A stretch of DNA of 64,000 nucleotides from contig CM057226.1 in the NCBI GenBank assembly GCA_029891385.1, forward strand, positions 89,040,977 to 89,104,976, read 5' to 3'. The DNA comes from Erythroxylum novogranatense. Its lineage: Eukaryota; Streptophyta; Magnoliopsida; Malpighiales; Erythroxylaceae. This document shows, piece by piece, positions 11,663 through 25,045 of the stretch. Every line of letters begins with the position of its first letter. The first letter of the stretch is position 1. The translations under genes were made by a program, and so were the position numbers. The notes below the pieces were generated by a model. It was given only the letters and a program-made list of their open reading frames with translations. It was not told the origin of the DNA and did not search any database.

Positions 11663-14600
11663 ATGGAGTTTGTAGGAGCCAATAGAGAGTCTCCTATACC
11701 TGAGTTTCCACAAATACCTTTGAGAATCTCGAAGAGGAGGGAAAGGAGATATGATAACCTTTCGGAAGTAGGGAGTTGTAGACTTTTACAGAAGTACAGA
11801 CCCTACTGAGGTAGAAAGTTGGAGAGAACTAAAAGAGTGTTTGATCACGTGGATTGTGAGTTAGATGAGAGATTTGATTATATAGTCTCACTTCTACAAG
11901 GTCTAGCATATCACTGATGGAAGACTATTCTAGGTAGTGCCACTAGACCTTGTAGTTTGACTTGGGAAGAATTTTTGAAGGAGTTTAAAGAGAATTACAC
12001 CGAAGATTTATTTGGATAGAGAGATGAAAGAATTTATGGATCTAAAATAAGGAAGTCTCTCAGTAGCAGAGTATGAGATAAAATTTAATGAATTAATGGG
12101 GTATGCAATTACCTTAATCCCAACTGAGGAGGACAAGTGTTGGAGGTTTGAAGATGCGTCAAATATGGATATCAGAATAAGGCTAGCTATTTCTAATTTA
12201 GGTAGTTTTACAGAGCTCCAAGCAGCCTCAATCAGAATTGAATAGTTGTTGAAGGATGGTCAGGGAGAGTATAGACAGGAGTCTAGAGTGAAGAGATAAA
12301 GTGAATATTAGGCTAATTCTAGTAGAAGCTTCAGTAAACGTCAAAATAGATTGTCTCGATTTCAGGCTAGATTGTCACAAATTGGATTTCGACCAAAAGG
12401 TGGATTTGTTCAGACTGGTAGAGGTAGAGGACAAGTGCCCTCTAGGAAGTCACAACAGATGCCTAATTGTGAGCACTGTGGTAAGAAACATGGTGGTGAG
12501 TGTTGGAGGTTATCAGGAGCTTGTTTTTGTTGTGGCTCTATAAAGCATCAAATTAGAAATTGTCCTGAGACTTTCAGACCACAGTCTGGAGTTAGAGGAG
12601 GAACAATGATTGAAACAACAACTCAACAGAGTAGAGCTGCCGAATCTGTACAGAGAGGCAGAGGTAGAGGCAGAACTCAGTCAACAGGGCCTAATGTTAA
12701 GGCTGAGGTGCAGAGTTACCAGCCGCAGTCTCAGGCTAGGGTCTATGCCATCACTAGACAGGAGGCACAGAACTCCCCAAATGTGGTAGCAAGTATGTTG
12801 AATATTTTCATTTTGAAGCATTTGCATTGGTACATGCAGGATCTACACATTTATTCATCATACTGTATCTAACATCTAGATTGCATCGTAAGAGAGAGAT
12901 ATTGAAATGTGGATTAGAGGTGAGTACCCCAATGGGTAGGACAATAGTGATTGGTGAGGTATGTAAAAAGTGCATAGTTCAAATTGATCAGGCAGAGTTA
13001 GAAATTGATTTGATTGTATTGCAGTTAAAGGAAATAGATATTATTCTAGGCATGGATTGGCTCACTGCTCATCGGGCTGTGATAAACTGTTATACTAAGG
13101 AAGTAGTTCTTGAATCCTCTAATCAGTCGAAAGTAATGTTTCGAGAAGTTAGTCAGGCAGTGCCAACTTAACTAATTTCATTCATGAGTATTTTGAAACT
13201 GATCCGAGGTAGATGTGAGGCTTATCTGACCCACTTAGTTTATACCTAGAATGAACAAACCATTCAGGATATTCTAGTTGTTAGGGATTTCTTGTATGTG
13301 TTTCCTACAGAACTATTGGGTTTAGAAAGGGAGACAGAGTTTACCGTAGACCTCATTCTAGGCACCGTTCTTATATCAATTTCTCCATATAGTATGGTAC
13401 CTGTAGAACTGAAGGAATAGAAGACCCAGTTATAAGAGTTGTTAGATAAAAGTTTCATCAGGCCTAGTATGTCACCTTAGGGAGCTCCGGTATTGTTTGT
13501 AAAGAAGAAGGATAAAACTTCGAGATTGTGTATTGATTATCAGCAGTTGAATCGGGTGACAGTTAAGAATAAATATCCATTACCGATGATTGATTATTTG
13601 CTAGATTAGTTACAGGGAGCTCAAGTGTTCACAAAGCTAGATTTAATATCGGGATATTATTAGTTGAAATAGCTGAGGCTGATATATTAAAGAGTGCATT
13701 TAGAACAAGATATGGGCACTTCAAGTTTTTGGTGATGTTGTTTGGATTGACTAATGCCCCAGTAGCTTTTATGACCTTGATGAATAAGGTATTTCAACCT
13801 TATTTAGATCGCTTTACGATTGTGTTCATTGATGACATCTTGGTGTATTCAAATTATAAAGAAGAACTTTCAGAGCATTTGAAATTAGTTCTACAAATAA
13901 TGAGAGAGAAACAGTTGTATGCCAAGTTTAGTTAGTGTAAATTATGGCTTGATCAAGTAGTATTCTTGGGTCATATAGTGTCTGGACAGGGCATTCAAGT
14001 AGACCCAAAGAAAGTAAAAGTAGTGATGAAGTGGGAGGCTTTAAGGAATGTGTTTAAAATCTAGAGTTTCCTTGGATTAGCTGGATACTACAGGAGGTTT
14101 GTCGAGGGGTTTTCATTAATCTCAACCCCTTTGACAAAACTTACGAGGAAGGATGTGCCTTTCAGATGGAATGATAATTGTTAGAGAAGTTTTGAAAGCT
14201 TAAGCATCGATTAACTACAACACTGATGTTAGTTATTCCATCTGGAACAGTTGGGTTGGTAGTGTACAGTGATGTTTCACATCAAGGATTAGGATATGTG
14301 TTGATGTAGCATGGCAGAGTGATAACATATGCATCAAGACTATTGACGTCTCATGAGTTTAATTATCTGGTACATGATTTAGAACTTGTTACTGTAATAT
14401 TTGCTTTGAATATGTAGAGATACTACCTATATGGTGAAACTTTTTAGGTATTTGCTGATCATAAAAGTTTAAAATACTTGTTGAGTCAGAAGGAGTTAAA
14501 TATGAGACAGAGGAGATGGATAGAATTGTTGAAAGATTATGATTGTATAATTGAGTATCGTCCTAGTAAAGCTAATTTGGTAGCTGATGCATTAAGTAGG

Positions 14601-14890
14601 AAGTCCAATAACAGTGTGGCTTAAGTATAGTTATTGAGGTTACCGAGCCTAGTTCATTTGAGAGCACTAAATGTTGAATTGAATTTGGGGCGGAATGAAG
14701 CATTGATATCTACATTGAAGTTGAGACCTGTATTGCATGAAAGAATTAGAGAGGCTCATAACAGAGATCCATAATTGGTGAAGTTAATTGAGAAGTTAAA
14801 AGTGAATATGGATTTTGAATTTAAATTAAGAGATGATACATTGTGGTTGAAATAGAAGTTGGGTGTACTTGATGTTGAAGATTTACTTCT
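11663..14890 (+). pseudogene. Degenerate Ty3/gypsy gag-protease-RT-RNase H
   Basis: Gag starts near ATG 11663 and is followed by a retrotransposon gag domain. A CX2CX4HX4C zinc knuckle (CFCCGSIKHQIRNC) lies near 12523-12564. The protease region (about 12830-13170) has HAG where DSG is expected. Reverse transcriptase shows LCIDYQQLN (about 13528-13555), the KLDL block (about 13635) and an intact FIDDILVYS catalytic box (about 13827-13853), then FLGLAGYYRRF (about 14070-14100). RNase H follows, with [12 protein letters not shown] (about 14448-14485) and [13 protein letters not shown] (about 14564-14604). Many in-frame stops and a few frameshifts kill it; most stops are TAG where CAG or TGG is expected. 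Sequence is lost after the start of the pre-integrase region at about 14890, so integrase is absent. The gene order is that of plant chromovirus-like gypsy elements. Confidence 0.85.
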
Positions 14891-14899
14891 GAGTCTCAT

Positions 14900-16676
14900 A
14901 AACTCAGACTGATGCCAGTGTATAAATTGATCCACTGCCAGTGCAACCTAATTATATGTTGGCTCGAGTTCATCCTATGAGACAGACCCAATTGCCAACG
15001 AGATTGTAAGATTATGATTGTGATCTCTTTGCTTATGTTTTAGTTGTTGTATAGGAAATTGACACTTATTCTGAGGTTATTGCTAGTAAATTGGCTTAGT
15101 GTTATGTAGGAAGAAATTGAAAGTCTTCATAAGAACGAGACTTAGGATTTAGTGAAGCTTCCTAAGGGTAAGCGTGTGATTAGTTGCAAGTGGATCTACA
15201 AGCCTAAAGAAGGCATCCTCAGCGTTGAAAGCAAGAGATATAAGGCTCGATTTGTTATAGGTGGTTTTGATCAATGTGAAGGAGTTGATTTCACTAAGGT
15301 ATTCTCTCTCATTGTTCATCATACCTCTATTTGTATACTATTATTTCTTGTTGTTCTTCATGACCTAGAGCTTAAGCAAATGGATGTGAAAACTGCACTC
15401 CTACATGGTAATCTTAAAGAAGAAATTTACATCCATCAACCTGAGGGATTTTTAGTTCAAGGAAAGGAGGACCATGTTTGTCATTTGAAGAGATCTTTGT
15501 ATGGTCTCAAACAATCTACGAGATAGTAGTATAAAAGGTTTGACTCTTTTATAACTGGGTAAGGCTACTCTAGGAGTAGTTATGATAATTGTGTGTATTT
15601 TTAAAAGTTTCCTGATAGTTCCTTCATCTATCTTTTGCTTTATGTTGATGACATATTGATTGCAATGCCTAGTAAGACTTTTATTGATAGGTTGAGGCCA
15701 AACTTATCAATAAATTTGATATGAAAGACTTGAGTGTTGCTATGAAAATTCCTTGGATGGAGATTATTCGGGATCGTCAAGTAGGTAAACTTATGCTTTC
15801 TCAAAAGAAATATATTCAGAAGGTGCTTGATAAGTTTAATTTTTAGCTCATTGTACCCTCATTATTATTCCATTGGCTGCACACTTTAAATTATCTGTTG
15901 AATAATGCCCATCTACTAGTGAAGCTAAGGAGCGTATGTTTCGTGTTCCATACTCTAGTGTCGTTGGTAACTTGATGTATGTTATCATATATACCCAGCT
16001 AGATTCGGCTTATGCTATAAGTGTTATATCTAGGTACATGCATAATCCTGGTAAGGAGCACTGAGAAGGTGTGATGTGGATCCTTCGCTACTTGAAGGTT
16101 TCTAGTGAGCTCAGATTGGTCTTTAACAAAAGTCATTTTGATCCCGGTAGTGTAGTTGGCTATATTGATGCCAACTATAGTGGTGACTATAATCAGAAAA
16201 GGTCACTTTCATCCTATGGTTTTACTCTTTGTGGCTCAACTATCAATCAGTATTCTTCTCTATAGTCCATTGTGACATTATTGACCACTGAAGCGAAGTA
16301 TATTGCTACTACTGAAGGAGTGAAAGAAGCTATTTGGGTCTAAGGTTTGGTGAAAGAGGTTAGTCTACAACAAGATGCCCTTGTTGTCTTCTGTGATAGT
16401 AAAGTGTCGTGCACCTCACGAGAAATAGTATCACTTTAAGACTAAGCATATTAATGTTCGATGCCACTTCATTTGGGATACTGTTGAAGAAGATGAAGTT
16501 ATTGCTGAGAACGTTCACACCACTAAAAACCTTGCTGACACGATGACTAAGCCACTACCTATTGCTAAGTTTAAGCATTTCTTGGACTTAACTAGTATTA
16601 TTGATACTTGAGTGCCTTTCAGGGTTTACGGTGAAGAGAGTTCCTACTTTTAATATTGTATCAAGGTGGAGATTTA
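14900..16676 (+). pseudogene. Ty1/copia RT-RNase H remnant with polypurine tract
   Basis: Copia reverse transcriptase runs from KLPKGKRVISCKWIY (about 15155-15200) through a degenerate copy of the LKQMDVKTALLHGNL and HLKRSLYGLKQ blocks to YVDDILI (about 15640-15662). RNase H is represented by a GYIDANYSGD-like block (about 16159-16190) and by the KTKHINVRCHFI and TKPLPIAKFKHF tail (about 16440-16580). Stops and frameshifts are frequent. A purine-rich tract (AAGGTGGAGATT, about 16663-16674) precedes the 3' LTR. The 5' half (gag, protease, integrase) is missing; the copia begins abruptly next to the gypsy remnant. Confidence 0.85.
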
Positions 16677-16677
16677 T

Positions 16678-17098
16678 TGGGATAATGACCTAAACTTCTC
16701 ATATATATGTGGCAATGGATTTACGTAACTGATGCTTGGAATAAATGGATCGCTTATTTTATTTTTTGTAACAACAATGTATCTCAATTATTTTCAAATT
16801 CCTACTTTGTGTAAGTTTTTTTATCCTAGGGTTATACTGCTATATAAACACCCCCTTGGTGGTCCTTTGTAACATATATTGGTGTACTCTTCATTAGTCC
16901 TAGGGTTTGTGTGAGGGAGAGAGACAACACTTGTAATTTTTTTCTCCTTGATGTAGTGCATATTTTGGGACTCTCTTCACCTCGTGGGTTTTTCTTTGAA
17001 CATTCGGGTTTTCCACATAAAAAATTCTTTGTGTCCTTCTACTATTTTTCTTTATTTACTTGATTGATTCTATTGCTTCCGTAACTACTAGCACAACA
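16678..17098 (+). mobile_element. 3' LTR of the copia remnant
   Basis: It begins TGGGATAATGACC right after the polypurine tract and ends near ACTAGCACAACA, giving about 420 bp, a usual copia LTR size. It contains a TATATAAAC-type TATA box near 16850 and a T-rich region. The left edge is fixed by the tract; the right edge is judged by the CA end and the start of unrelated copia coding sequence. Confidence 0.65.
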
Positions 17099-17099
17099 C

Positions 17100-18215
17100 C
17101 ATCATAATTTCAACCAATCTTCTTTACATTATATATTAATCCTCCACCAAATTCATTCACTTATTCCCCTAGCAAAATTACCGAATGGATTCTAGATACT
17201 GATGCTTCTTCCCACATGACACCCAATAACACTATTGTCAACTCCATTCAACCATATCACGATACTGATTAAGTAGTTGTCGGTAATGGTACTACTCTCC
17301 CCATATCCTTTAAAAGTTCCTGATCTTTCCATACAAATCTTTGACCATTACACTGAAATAATATTCTCATTATGAGTAACCTTACTGCCAATTTACTTTC
17401 TGTTGCTTAATATGTTAAAGAGAATTTATGTTAAAGAGAATTTATGTTTAATTGAATTTAATCCCTTTGGATATATTGTGAAGGACCTTTCCACTAAGAT
17501 TCCACTTCTCGCAAGAAACATCCATAATAATCTCTATCTTTAAGATTCCTATCAATTTCACAAATCTTATGGATTTTGTTGCTCAATATGCTTCTGCATA
17601 CCTTTGGCATCAATTTCTTGGTCATCTATATACTCAAAATTTTCCAAGATCATTTACATTTGATTCAATGTCTCATACCCATCTTATTATAATTTATGTC
17701 TTCAAAGCAAAAGTTGTTGTCTTTCTTTTCCTACATCTACTAGTGTATGTACTGCACATTGTCAAATTATTCATTGTGACATTTATATCATCTTTTTTAT
17801 CACTTTTTGGTTCAAGACACTTTACAATTTTATTGATAATTTTAGTCGTTACACTTGGATTTTTCCTCTAGATCATATGTCTCAAGCATTATCAGTTTTT
17901 TGAAACCACTCTTAAGAACTCATGCTTAATAATTTCTTTTTTAATAAGATGGAGCCTTTGAACTCTTCAAAGGATCATTTGCTACTTTTTGTTCACCACT
18001 CATTGCATTTCTGTTAATATTTCTTGTCTTCATACCCAACAACTAAATTTTGTTACTGAATTCTTGTTCACAGCTCTCGTTCGAAGCGATTCTGGTATGA
18101 AACCTTTTTAACTACTGTTTACCTTATAATTTTTTTACTGTCATCTACTTTACATTTCAAATCCCCTCACGAACTATTGTTCAATTCTTCTCGCAATCTT
18201 AATCATCTTCATGTT
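17100..18215 (+). pseudogene. Copia protease-integrase remnant, left part of a split element
   Basis: WILDTDASSHMTPNN-like sequence at about 17183-17230 is a copia protease with D in place of S in DSG. A pre-integrase segment (about 17340-17600) and a degraded integrase core (a YTWIFPL-like block near 17850) follow, with many stops and frameshifts. The reading direction is plus. The right half of the same element resumes at 26413, beyond the inserted solo LTR. Confidence 0.7.
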
Positions 18216-18686
18216 TTTAGTGTAACATCCCATCACCGATGGGAAGGGTATTTTGATAAATTGGGACGGGTTAGGAATGTTTAAATATATCTCGGCATGC
18301 ACATGCATCTTGTGGCCTTTATATTTATATGAATGGTAATTTTTGCACATGCACATGCTTGTACATGCATTCCTGACATTTCTCGGCTTATGTGATTAAT
18401 GTGAAAAATGTGATATTTGTGCTTGAAAAATCAAATTGGAGTGAGTTATGTGTGTTTTACATTTTTAGGAGATTTTGATAATTTTTCTGGAATTTTTGGG
18501 AATCAACGTCCGGACCAAAAAAATTTACAAGTGACAGACTGATTTGATTTCCGTTACCGAAAATGACTGCCCAATGACACTGGAAATGTAGATTCATGAT
18601 TTTAGGAATTATGAACTTTGAGCCATTAGAATTTGGAAACAAATTGGACTAGAAATTTAATTGAGATTGGAAATGCCTAAGAAGAA

Positions 18687-18728
18687 GACAAGTGGCAAGT
18701 GACACATGTCACTTGCCTACCTTGTCTT
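18687..18728. repeat. Long palindrome upstream of the LTR TATA box
   Basis: Arms GGCAAGTGACA and TGTCACTTGCC face each other across two bases (18694-18717). Outside them ACAAG and CTTGT pair again. The homologous place in the LTR at 50414-52941 has a different palindrome (GGCAATTAATTGCC, 52471-52484), also with outer pairing arms. Confidence 0.8.
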
Positions 18729-21504
18729 ATTATTAATGGTTCTTTAATAACCTAAGATTTATAAGCTTCTACGATTCTCTCCTATAAAGCTTTAAAAAAA
18801 TCACTTTGTAAGTTTCAAAAGTTCTCTCACCCGTAGCTTCCATTCTCCTCTCCTTCTTCTTTGGTTTTCTCCTCCTTCTTTGAAATTGCTACTCTCCTCA
18901 TCCAGATAAAGTGCTTCCTTATCATATATCCAAGCCAAAGCCTCCTACACCCCTTAAAAATGGTGATTTTTGTATAAGTAAAGTGAGGTGAAGGAATTGG
19001 TGTTGGTTGGAGGGATTTGAAGAATTTAAAGCTTATAACTTGTTTAAGGTAAGAATTGTGTATTGTATTCTTTAATTGGGAGTTAGAAGCATTTATGGGG
19101 ATTAATTGTGCATGAATTTCATAAAGATGATGGTAGGATTGTTTGGGTATAAGTGTATGGATGTGTGAGGATGAATGATGACTAGGTTTTGAATTGGTTT
19201 TTGATTGATTTTTGATGTTTGAATAATGATAGATGAATGGAAATTTAGGGAAGAACCTAATATGTTATGTGCTGCCAAATCTTGGTTAATTATGCAAGTA
19301 AATGTTTTGATGAACTTATGGCTGAATTAGAGGTCCAAATGGATGCATATTGATGTAGGTAAAATGATGAAATGAAAAGAGTTGAGGTAGGGAGGAAATC
19401 TGGAAAATGAGACTTTGTGTAGGTTTCTGATTTTGGCTCATAACTTTTGATATGGTTGTCCGATTGAGCTGAGGTTTGTTTTAAATTAAACTTAAGAAGT
19501 ATGGGTAGATTTCATATGAAGGAAGTTTTGTTCAATTCTGACCTTAAGGATTTTAATTTTGGCATGGAAAGTGAATTGTTAGGTGCTGTGTGAACAGTAT
19601 CCGAACCTTGTGACCTGAAACTTTGATGAATTGTTTTAGATTGAATTGAACTGAATTTGCTAATTTGGTCTTCATGAAAGTTGAAGATTTTTGTGTTATT
19701 TTTCTAACACCACTAAGTATGAATTTTTTTGATTTGTACGTTGAAAGTTATGGTGTGTTAATGTTCAAGTGGTAATTCAGCCTTTGGTGTGCAATGCTCT
19801 AAGTGTATAGGTCTTGTGCTTTTTATGTTCTTCCATTTAGTTGGGACTATTAAGGGTGAAATTGGTTCAAGTGACCTTCTGAAATGTTGTAGATTATTGT
19901 TGTAGCTTTCTAATGAGGTATTTTGTGTGAATTTTGAATGTAAGGATTGTTGGATATAAATTTATAAAGTTTTTATATAGTTTAGGTTAAAGGCTGTTTT
20001 CTTAAACCCTAACAGGGCAGCCACCTAAGTGAGAGGATTTGACCTAGTTTGAATGGGAATTTGCTTTGAAGGCCTTCTTGAGAATTGTAGTATATTGTCT
20101 GAGCTTTTTATTTCTGTATGGTATGTAATTGTTTGACAATGGGTTGAAAAGTTATGAATGTTGGAAGATGCTGTTACTGTGAGAATGAGACTTATATAGG
20201 CAGAAGCTTTGCTTGAGAATTTGAGTTGTTTAGAGGTTGATTTTGCTTCCACGTTATTCATGAAACTTGTAGAACATGTTTTTATCTTTCTTTTGACATA
20301 AATTTTGTAATTTTTGGCATAAGGAATGGAAAGATAGGATTTTTGTAGTAGAGTGCAGTTACTGTTCATATGGTAGTTTTACTGTTTCATTGGGCAGAAC
20401 CTTTGTTTGTATTTTTTACCCTCTTATAGATTGAATTGGATTGGGGAGTCTTCTTGAAGATTGTAGAAAATGTTTAGATCTTTCTAATGGTATATAATGT
20501 ACCTTATTTGGAGTTATGAGTAAAAAGTTATGAGGATTGGAAGAACACAGTTACTGTCATATGGTCATTTATGGGCAATAACTTTGAAGTAGTTTTTAGC
20601 ACCCTTAAAGGTGAGATTGGTTTGTGAGCCCTTCATGGAACTTGTAGGGTTTTTCGTTATCTTTCCAATGAGATCTTGTTTGTAATTTTTGGATACGTGT
20701 GTAAAAAGTTATGCATGTTAGAAATTCAGATGGTGGAAGAGATGGAAATAGGGCAAACTCTCTTATCTTTTGTTTTGTCCTAAAGCTTCTTTTGCTTATA
20801 TCTTCGTCATCCGACCTCTGATTGACCTGATTCTCGATGCGTCGGATTCATAAGTCAATCATCTACCTCTCCATGTGAAATTGTGAACTTGTGGGATTTT
20901 AATTGAGATTTAGGGATTGAATCCAAGTGAGAGAATTGAGTAAAGTTTGGCAATATCCGGACCTATAGAGGTCCAAATTGAGTAATTCTGGTGTCTATAG
21001 GTTCCTAAGGCATAGGGGAATCTTTTGTGATGTGAATTATGGGAAATGCCGGGAATGTCACGAACATGCATTGTACACATCTAAATTGCTACATGTGCAT
21101 TATTTAATATTTCTAATTGTGCATTTGGTGACATGTGAATATTGTGATTATTATAGAGGCACAGTTGGAACGTCATCCCACAGACGTTGCCGAGACTTCC
21201 CAGCATTAGCTCGGAAGCTATTTGGTGAGTAACCTAGATGGTTTCTCGATTATTAATTGTTTATATTTTGCACTTATAACATTGTGGAGAATAATGGTGG
21301 GCTTTGTGTTTGTTTATGCTGGTTCCGGACTGAAGATGTCCGAGATATTGAAAGAATATGAAATAGAAGTGCTATATGTGATTTGGAATGTGATTAATTG
21401 TGAATTAATTGTGTGAATGTGGTAATTTGGGACCGAATATGATGTGAGCTTTGCTTTATATTGCCATGTGCATTCCATGCATAATGCATGATCAGTAATT
21501 GGCA

Positions 21505-21634
21505 GTTGTGACCTGAGCATCCACCGAGAGCTTAAAGCTCAACGTATTTGGGCCTCGAGCCCACAGTGCTACAGAGCCTCAGGTTCAACGAATAATGCGC
21601 CCTTATTGGGACAGTTTAGGCGCTCGGTCACAAC
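21505..21634. repeat. Inverted repeat enclosing small palindromes
   Basis: Outer arms GTTGTGACC (21505-21513) and GGTCACAAC (21626-21634) are perfect. Between them are GAGCTT-a-AAGCTC (21528-21540), GGGC-ctcga-GCCC (21550-21562) and GAGCC-tca-GGTTC (21574-21586, with a G-T pair). It corresponds to the clusters at 10812-10884 and 51014-51175. Confidence 0.75.
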
Positions 21635-23220
21635 AACGAAATAAATTGAAAAAAAAGGGTCACATACGCGTTACATGTGCACTTAATTGAATACTTTGAT
21701 TGAGTGAAAGACAAATCGCCTTGGTTTCATGTGAATGATTCTATGATATTTCTGAATGAGCTATTATGCTATAATTGTGTTATACTTGACAATGCATGAA
21801 TTGGGTGTGTTGGATCCCGTTCCCGGAACCCAACTTCTTACACTTAACACTCGTAACCCCACTGCTTATAAACTTAACATGATCTCTCATAACCACTCTT
21901 GAAGCGGAATGAAAAAAAATCGAAAACCAAAGCGAATGAAGCGAAACAAATGCGAATCGAATCGAATACAAATCGGATACTAAAGGAATTGAATACGAAT
22001 GCCAAACAAATAGATCAATTCGATAAGATCGAATACAAATGAAAAGAAATCGAATAACATTACAAATGTCCGACATCTGGGCATAATTATCTTAAGGAAA
22101 TGTTGCGTTGGATACCTTAAACTTGACCTATACGAACTGGTATAAATTTTGTTTTTCTCTTTTTGTTCATATCTTTCATCAATAACTCCATCTTATTTAA
22201 TATCAAACAAATAATTTCCCCCTTTAGGAAACTTATCCTTCAACTCATACTAATCTAAAAAAAATACTTGAATCTTCTTATGAATCATATTCTAATTCTT
22301 TACCATAATAATCTCATATTTATGTCAAATAATCCAGAAATCCATACACAATTTCACTTATCCCTATATTACCATATAAAAATCCGGCAGCATAACGGCT
22401 GCACTTAAACAAAACCCAAACCTGCAAGTAACTTGAATACACTTCTATAAATTCCAGACAATTACACATACGTCATAATCCACCGGACCCTCCATCCGGG
22501 ATCTCAGCATAACCGCAAACCTAAACTCTAAACCATTTCAAGTCGTTTTTCATATCCAATTGTATTCATCAATCATCACCATTCATATTTCATCATCAAT
22601 ACATTCATCCATGTCTATATATATATATACATTCTAATTATCCAATAAGAACAATCCAAAGCTAAATACATTTCCAAATCGATAAATCATGTTCTTATAC
22701 AGTATCATAATTCTCATACATCCTGAAATAAAATGCTTATAATACATTTATGGCAATTTAAGCCATATCAAAGACTTATACAAAATCATTATCAAGCCCT
22801 ACTTTATACAAATCACATGCTATACAAAACGAGCATAAAATCTTGACATGTTTTCATCCAATCTCCTGCATACCTTGAGGTGGGGATGAAAGGGGGGTAA
22901 GCTAGAGAGCTCGTGGATAATATGTTTATAATTTGAAAATTAAGTAAAAGTCATTTCTCAAAACTTCGCCATCTTATAAAGAATTTCACAGCAGAAATTT
23001 TATCAAGTGTTTATTTCACAAACTCTTTAACTTTTCAAAACTTTTATACCAAAATGCCAAAACTGTCATAGTTAAAACTTCACTTTCTTATTCTCATAAA
23101 ACTCAAAATTTTCTTTTCACAAAGCAATAACAATTCCAAAGATATGAATGCATCACATTTCAAGCAACATCACAATCCTATAACACATCATAATGGTTTG
23201 GCAAGTCCAATACACATGAT

Positions 23221-23255
23221 GACTACACAATTCCATAAGATGGCCTTGTGTAGTC
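23221..23255. repeat. Perfect 10-bp-stem hairpin in the nested LTR
   Basis: GACTACACAA (23221-23230) pairs with TTGTGTAGTC (23246-23255) across a 15-base loop. A second weaker hairpin (GGAGTCC with GGAACTCC, about 23267-23286) follows at once. The position corresponds to the tandem hairpins at 61032-61109 in the related LTR. Confidence 0.75.
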
Positions 23256-25045
23256 GTACACATAAAGGAGTCCTAAAAGGAACTCCGTGCCACTTGCGGG
23301 CAGTCGGAAGAAGGCTATACACATGAGTCAACGTGCACGTGACGATTTTTTGAGGGACTATGCCGCATCCACATAACATTTAATTCATGCATTTAAAATT
23401 GTTTTACCCAAATGGCACATTCTTGAAAACTTTGATTTCATGAGCATGACATATATATATGCATTTTTAGCATCACTTCACAATTTACATAATTCACAAA
23501 TCATAATTCACTTAAAAATTCTCAATCATCCCAAACAAGGAATGCACACTTTAGACAATTTCAAATCATTTAAAAAATCATGGCACATAAATTCACATAT
23601 TGAACTTCAATCAATTAAACACAAAGAAATCAAACGAGTATTTCATCTTTTTTAAATCATTAAAAAATCCATTAGATAAAATCATTCATGAAAACTTGTT
23701 CAAAATATTCATAGAAATTTCTTAAACCATTTGAAACAATGAACTTAATAATTCATAAATTTTCCCAAATCACTTGATTCAATCATTTGCCAAAACAATA
23801 GCTTATAAAACATGATCACTTTCTTGACTTTTTCCAAACTTTTCAATTAGTTTAAAAACTTGAAAAAAAAAACAAACATATTACCCACCTTAAATTCCAT
23901 GCCATAAGCTTGATCCACTCATCAATTGTCCATAGCTTCCTTGGTTCTTCCAATATAAAATTTCCTTTTTCTTTCTCTATTTTCGAAATTCTTCTTGCTT
24001 GGAAGGAAACTCTTGACTTCTTCCTTCTTTTCCCTTTGGAAACAACTCAAAAATGCTTTTGGAAGCTCACAAAAATCAGAACCCTAGCTTCATCTTCCTC
24101 TTTCTCCTTCTCCTCCCCGATTTCTCCCTTTTCTCTCTTCTCTCCTTGTTTTCTTTCTTTCATTTTCGTGACTCTTCTAGAACCAACGACAATCCTTCTT
24201 TAAATATATGCCAAGTCATCAAATGAGGTATAAAAGACCCTTTTGTCCCTTACTTATAAGCCTTAAGTCTCAAATCTTTAAGTTAACTCCCTATTTTGCC
24301 CCTGAACTTTTCTTTAAGTCATGCTCACTTTTGGACAATTATTCTCACATCTAAATGAAGGAATTTGCTAAAACTTCCTTCTAGAGAATTGTTCCTCTAT
24401 GTCTTAATGTCATAATACCTTAAACATCGCTTCAATCGGATCTCCACAGATCCCGAATTTCACAAAACACTAAACTATGTTCAGAAACTTTCCTGTCTCA
24501 CTTTGATTCAAATAATCTTACTCAATTAAAGCTCTAAAATTCACAAATTTCACATAAAATTAAATTCATTGTCTTAGGAATCCAACGCTTCGAGAACCAA
24601 GTCATTCGGATGTCGGACGGACAAGATATAAGCAAAAGATTTGACAAGGTCGGATGAGGAAGGAAAAATAGCAAGCTCAAAATGAGACAAATCATTTCGA
24701 TTATCATATGATTCAATCAAACTCTTTAAATTCAACTCCAATCGATACAAATTTTCATGGGGAAAAAGATACATGTGTTAGGAATTCAATGCTTCAAGAA
24801 TAGCCTCAATCCGAGGTCGGATGAGTGAGTTATGATCAAAACAACTCAACATGTTCAAATCCTAAATCGATTTGAAACTCTTTTGGCGCAAATACCATAA
24901 ATTTTTCTACAAATATCCATATTCCTTCATTCTTGTGCAATTGGAAAGATAACATCAAGATCTACAACTTGTATTAGAGGCCTCAAAACGAGATTCGGCC
25001 CCAAAACTGATCAAAAACGCAAATTACTAAAGTTGACCCATGGCT

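Noticed and set aside
23910..24203. 97-codon Ser/Phe/Leu-rich ORF
   Set aside because: It lies in the nested solo LTR, in CT-rich leader-like sequence, antisense to the element. The related LTR has no conserved ORF there.
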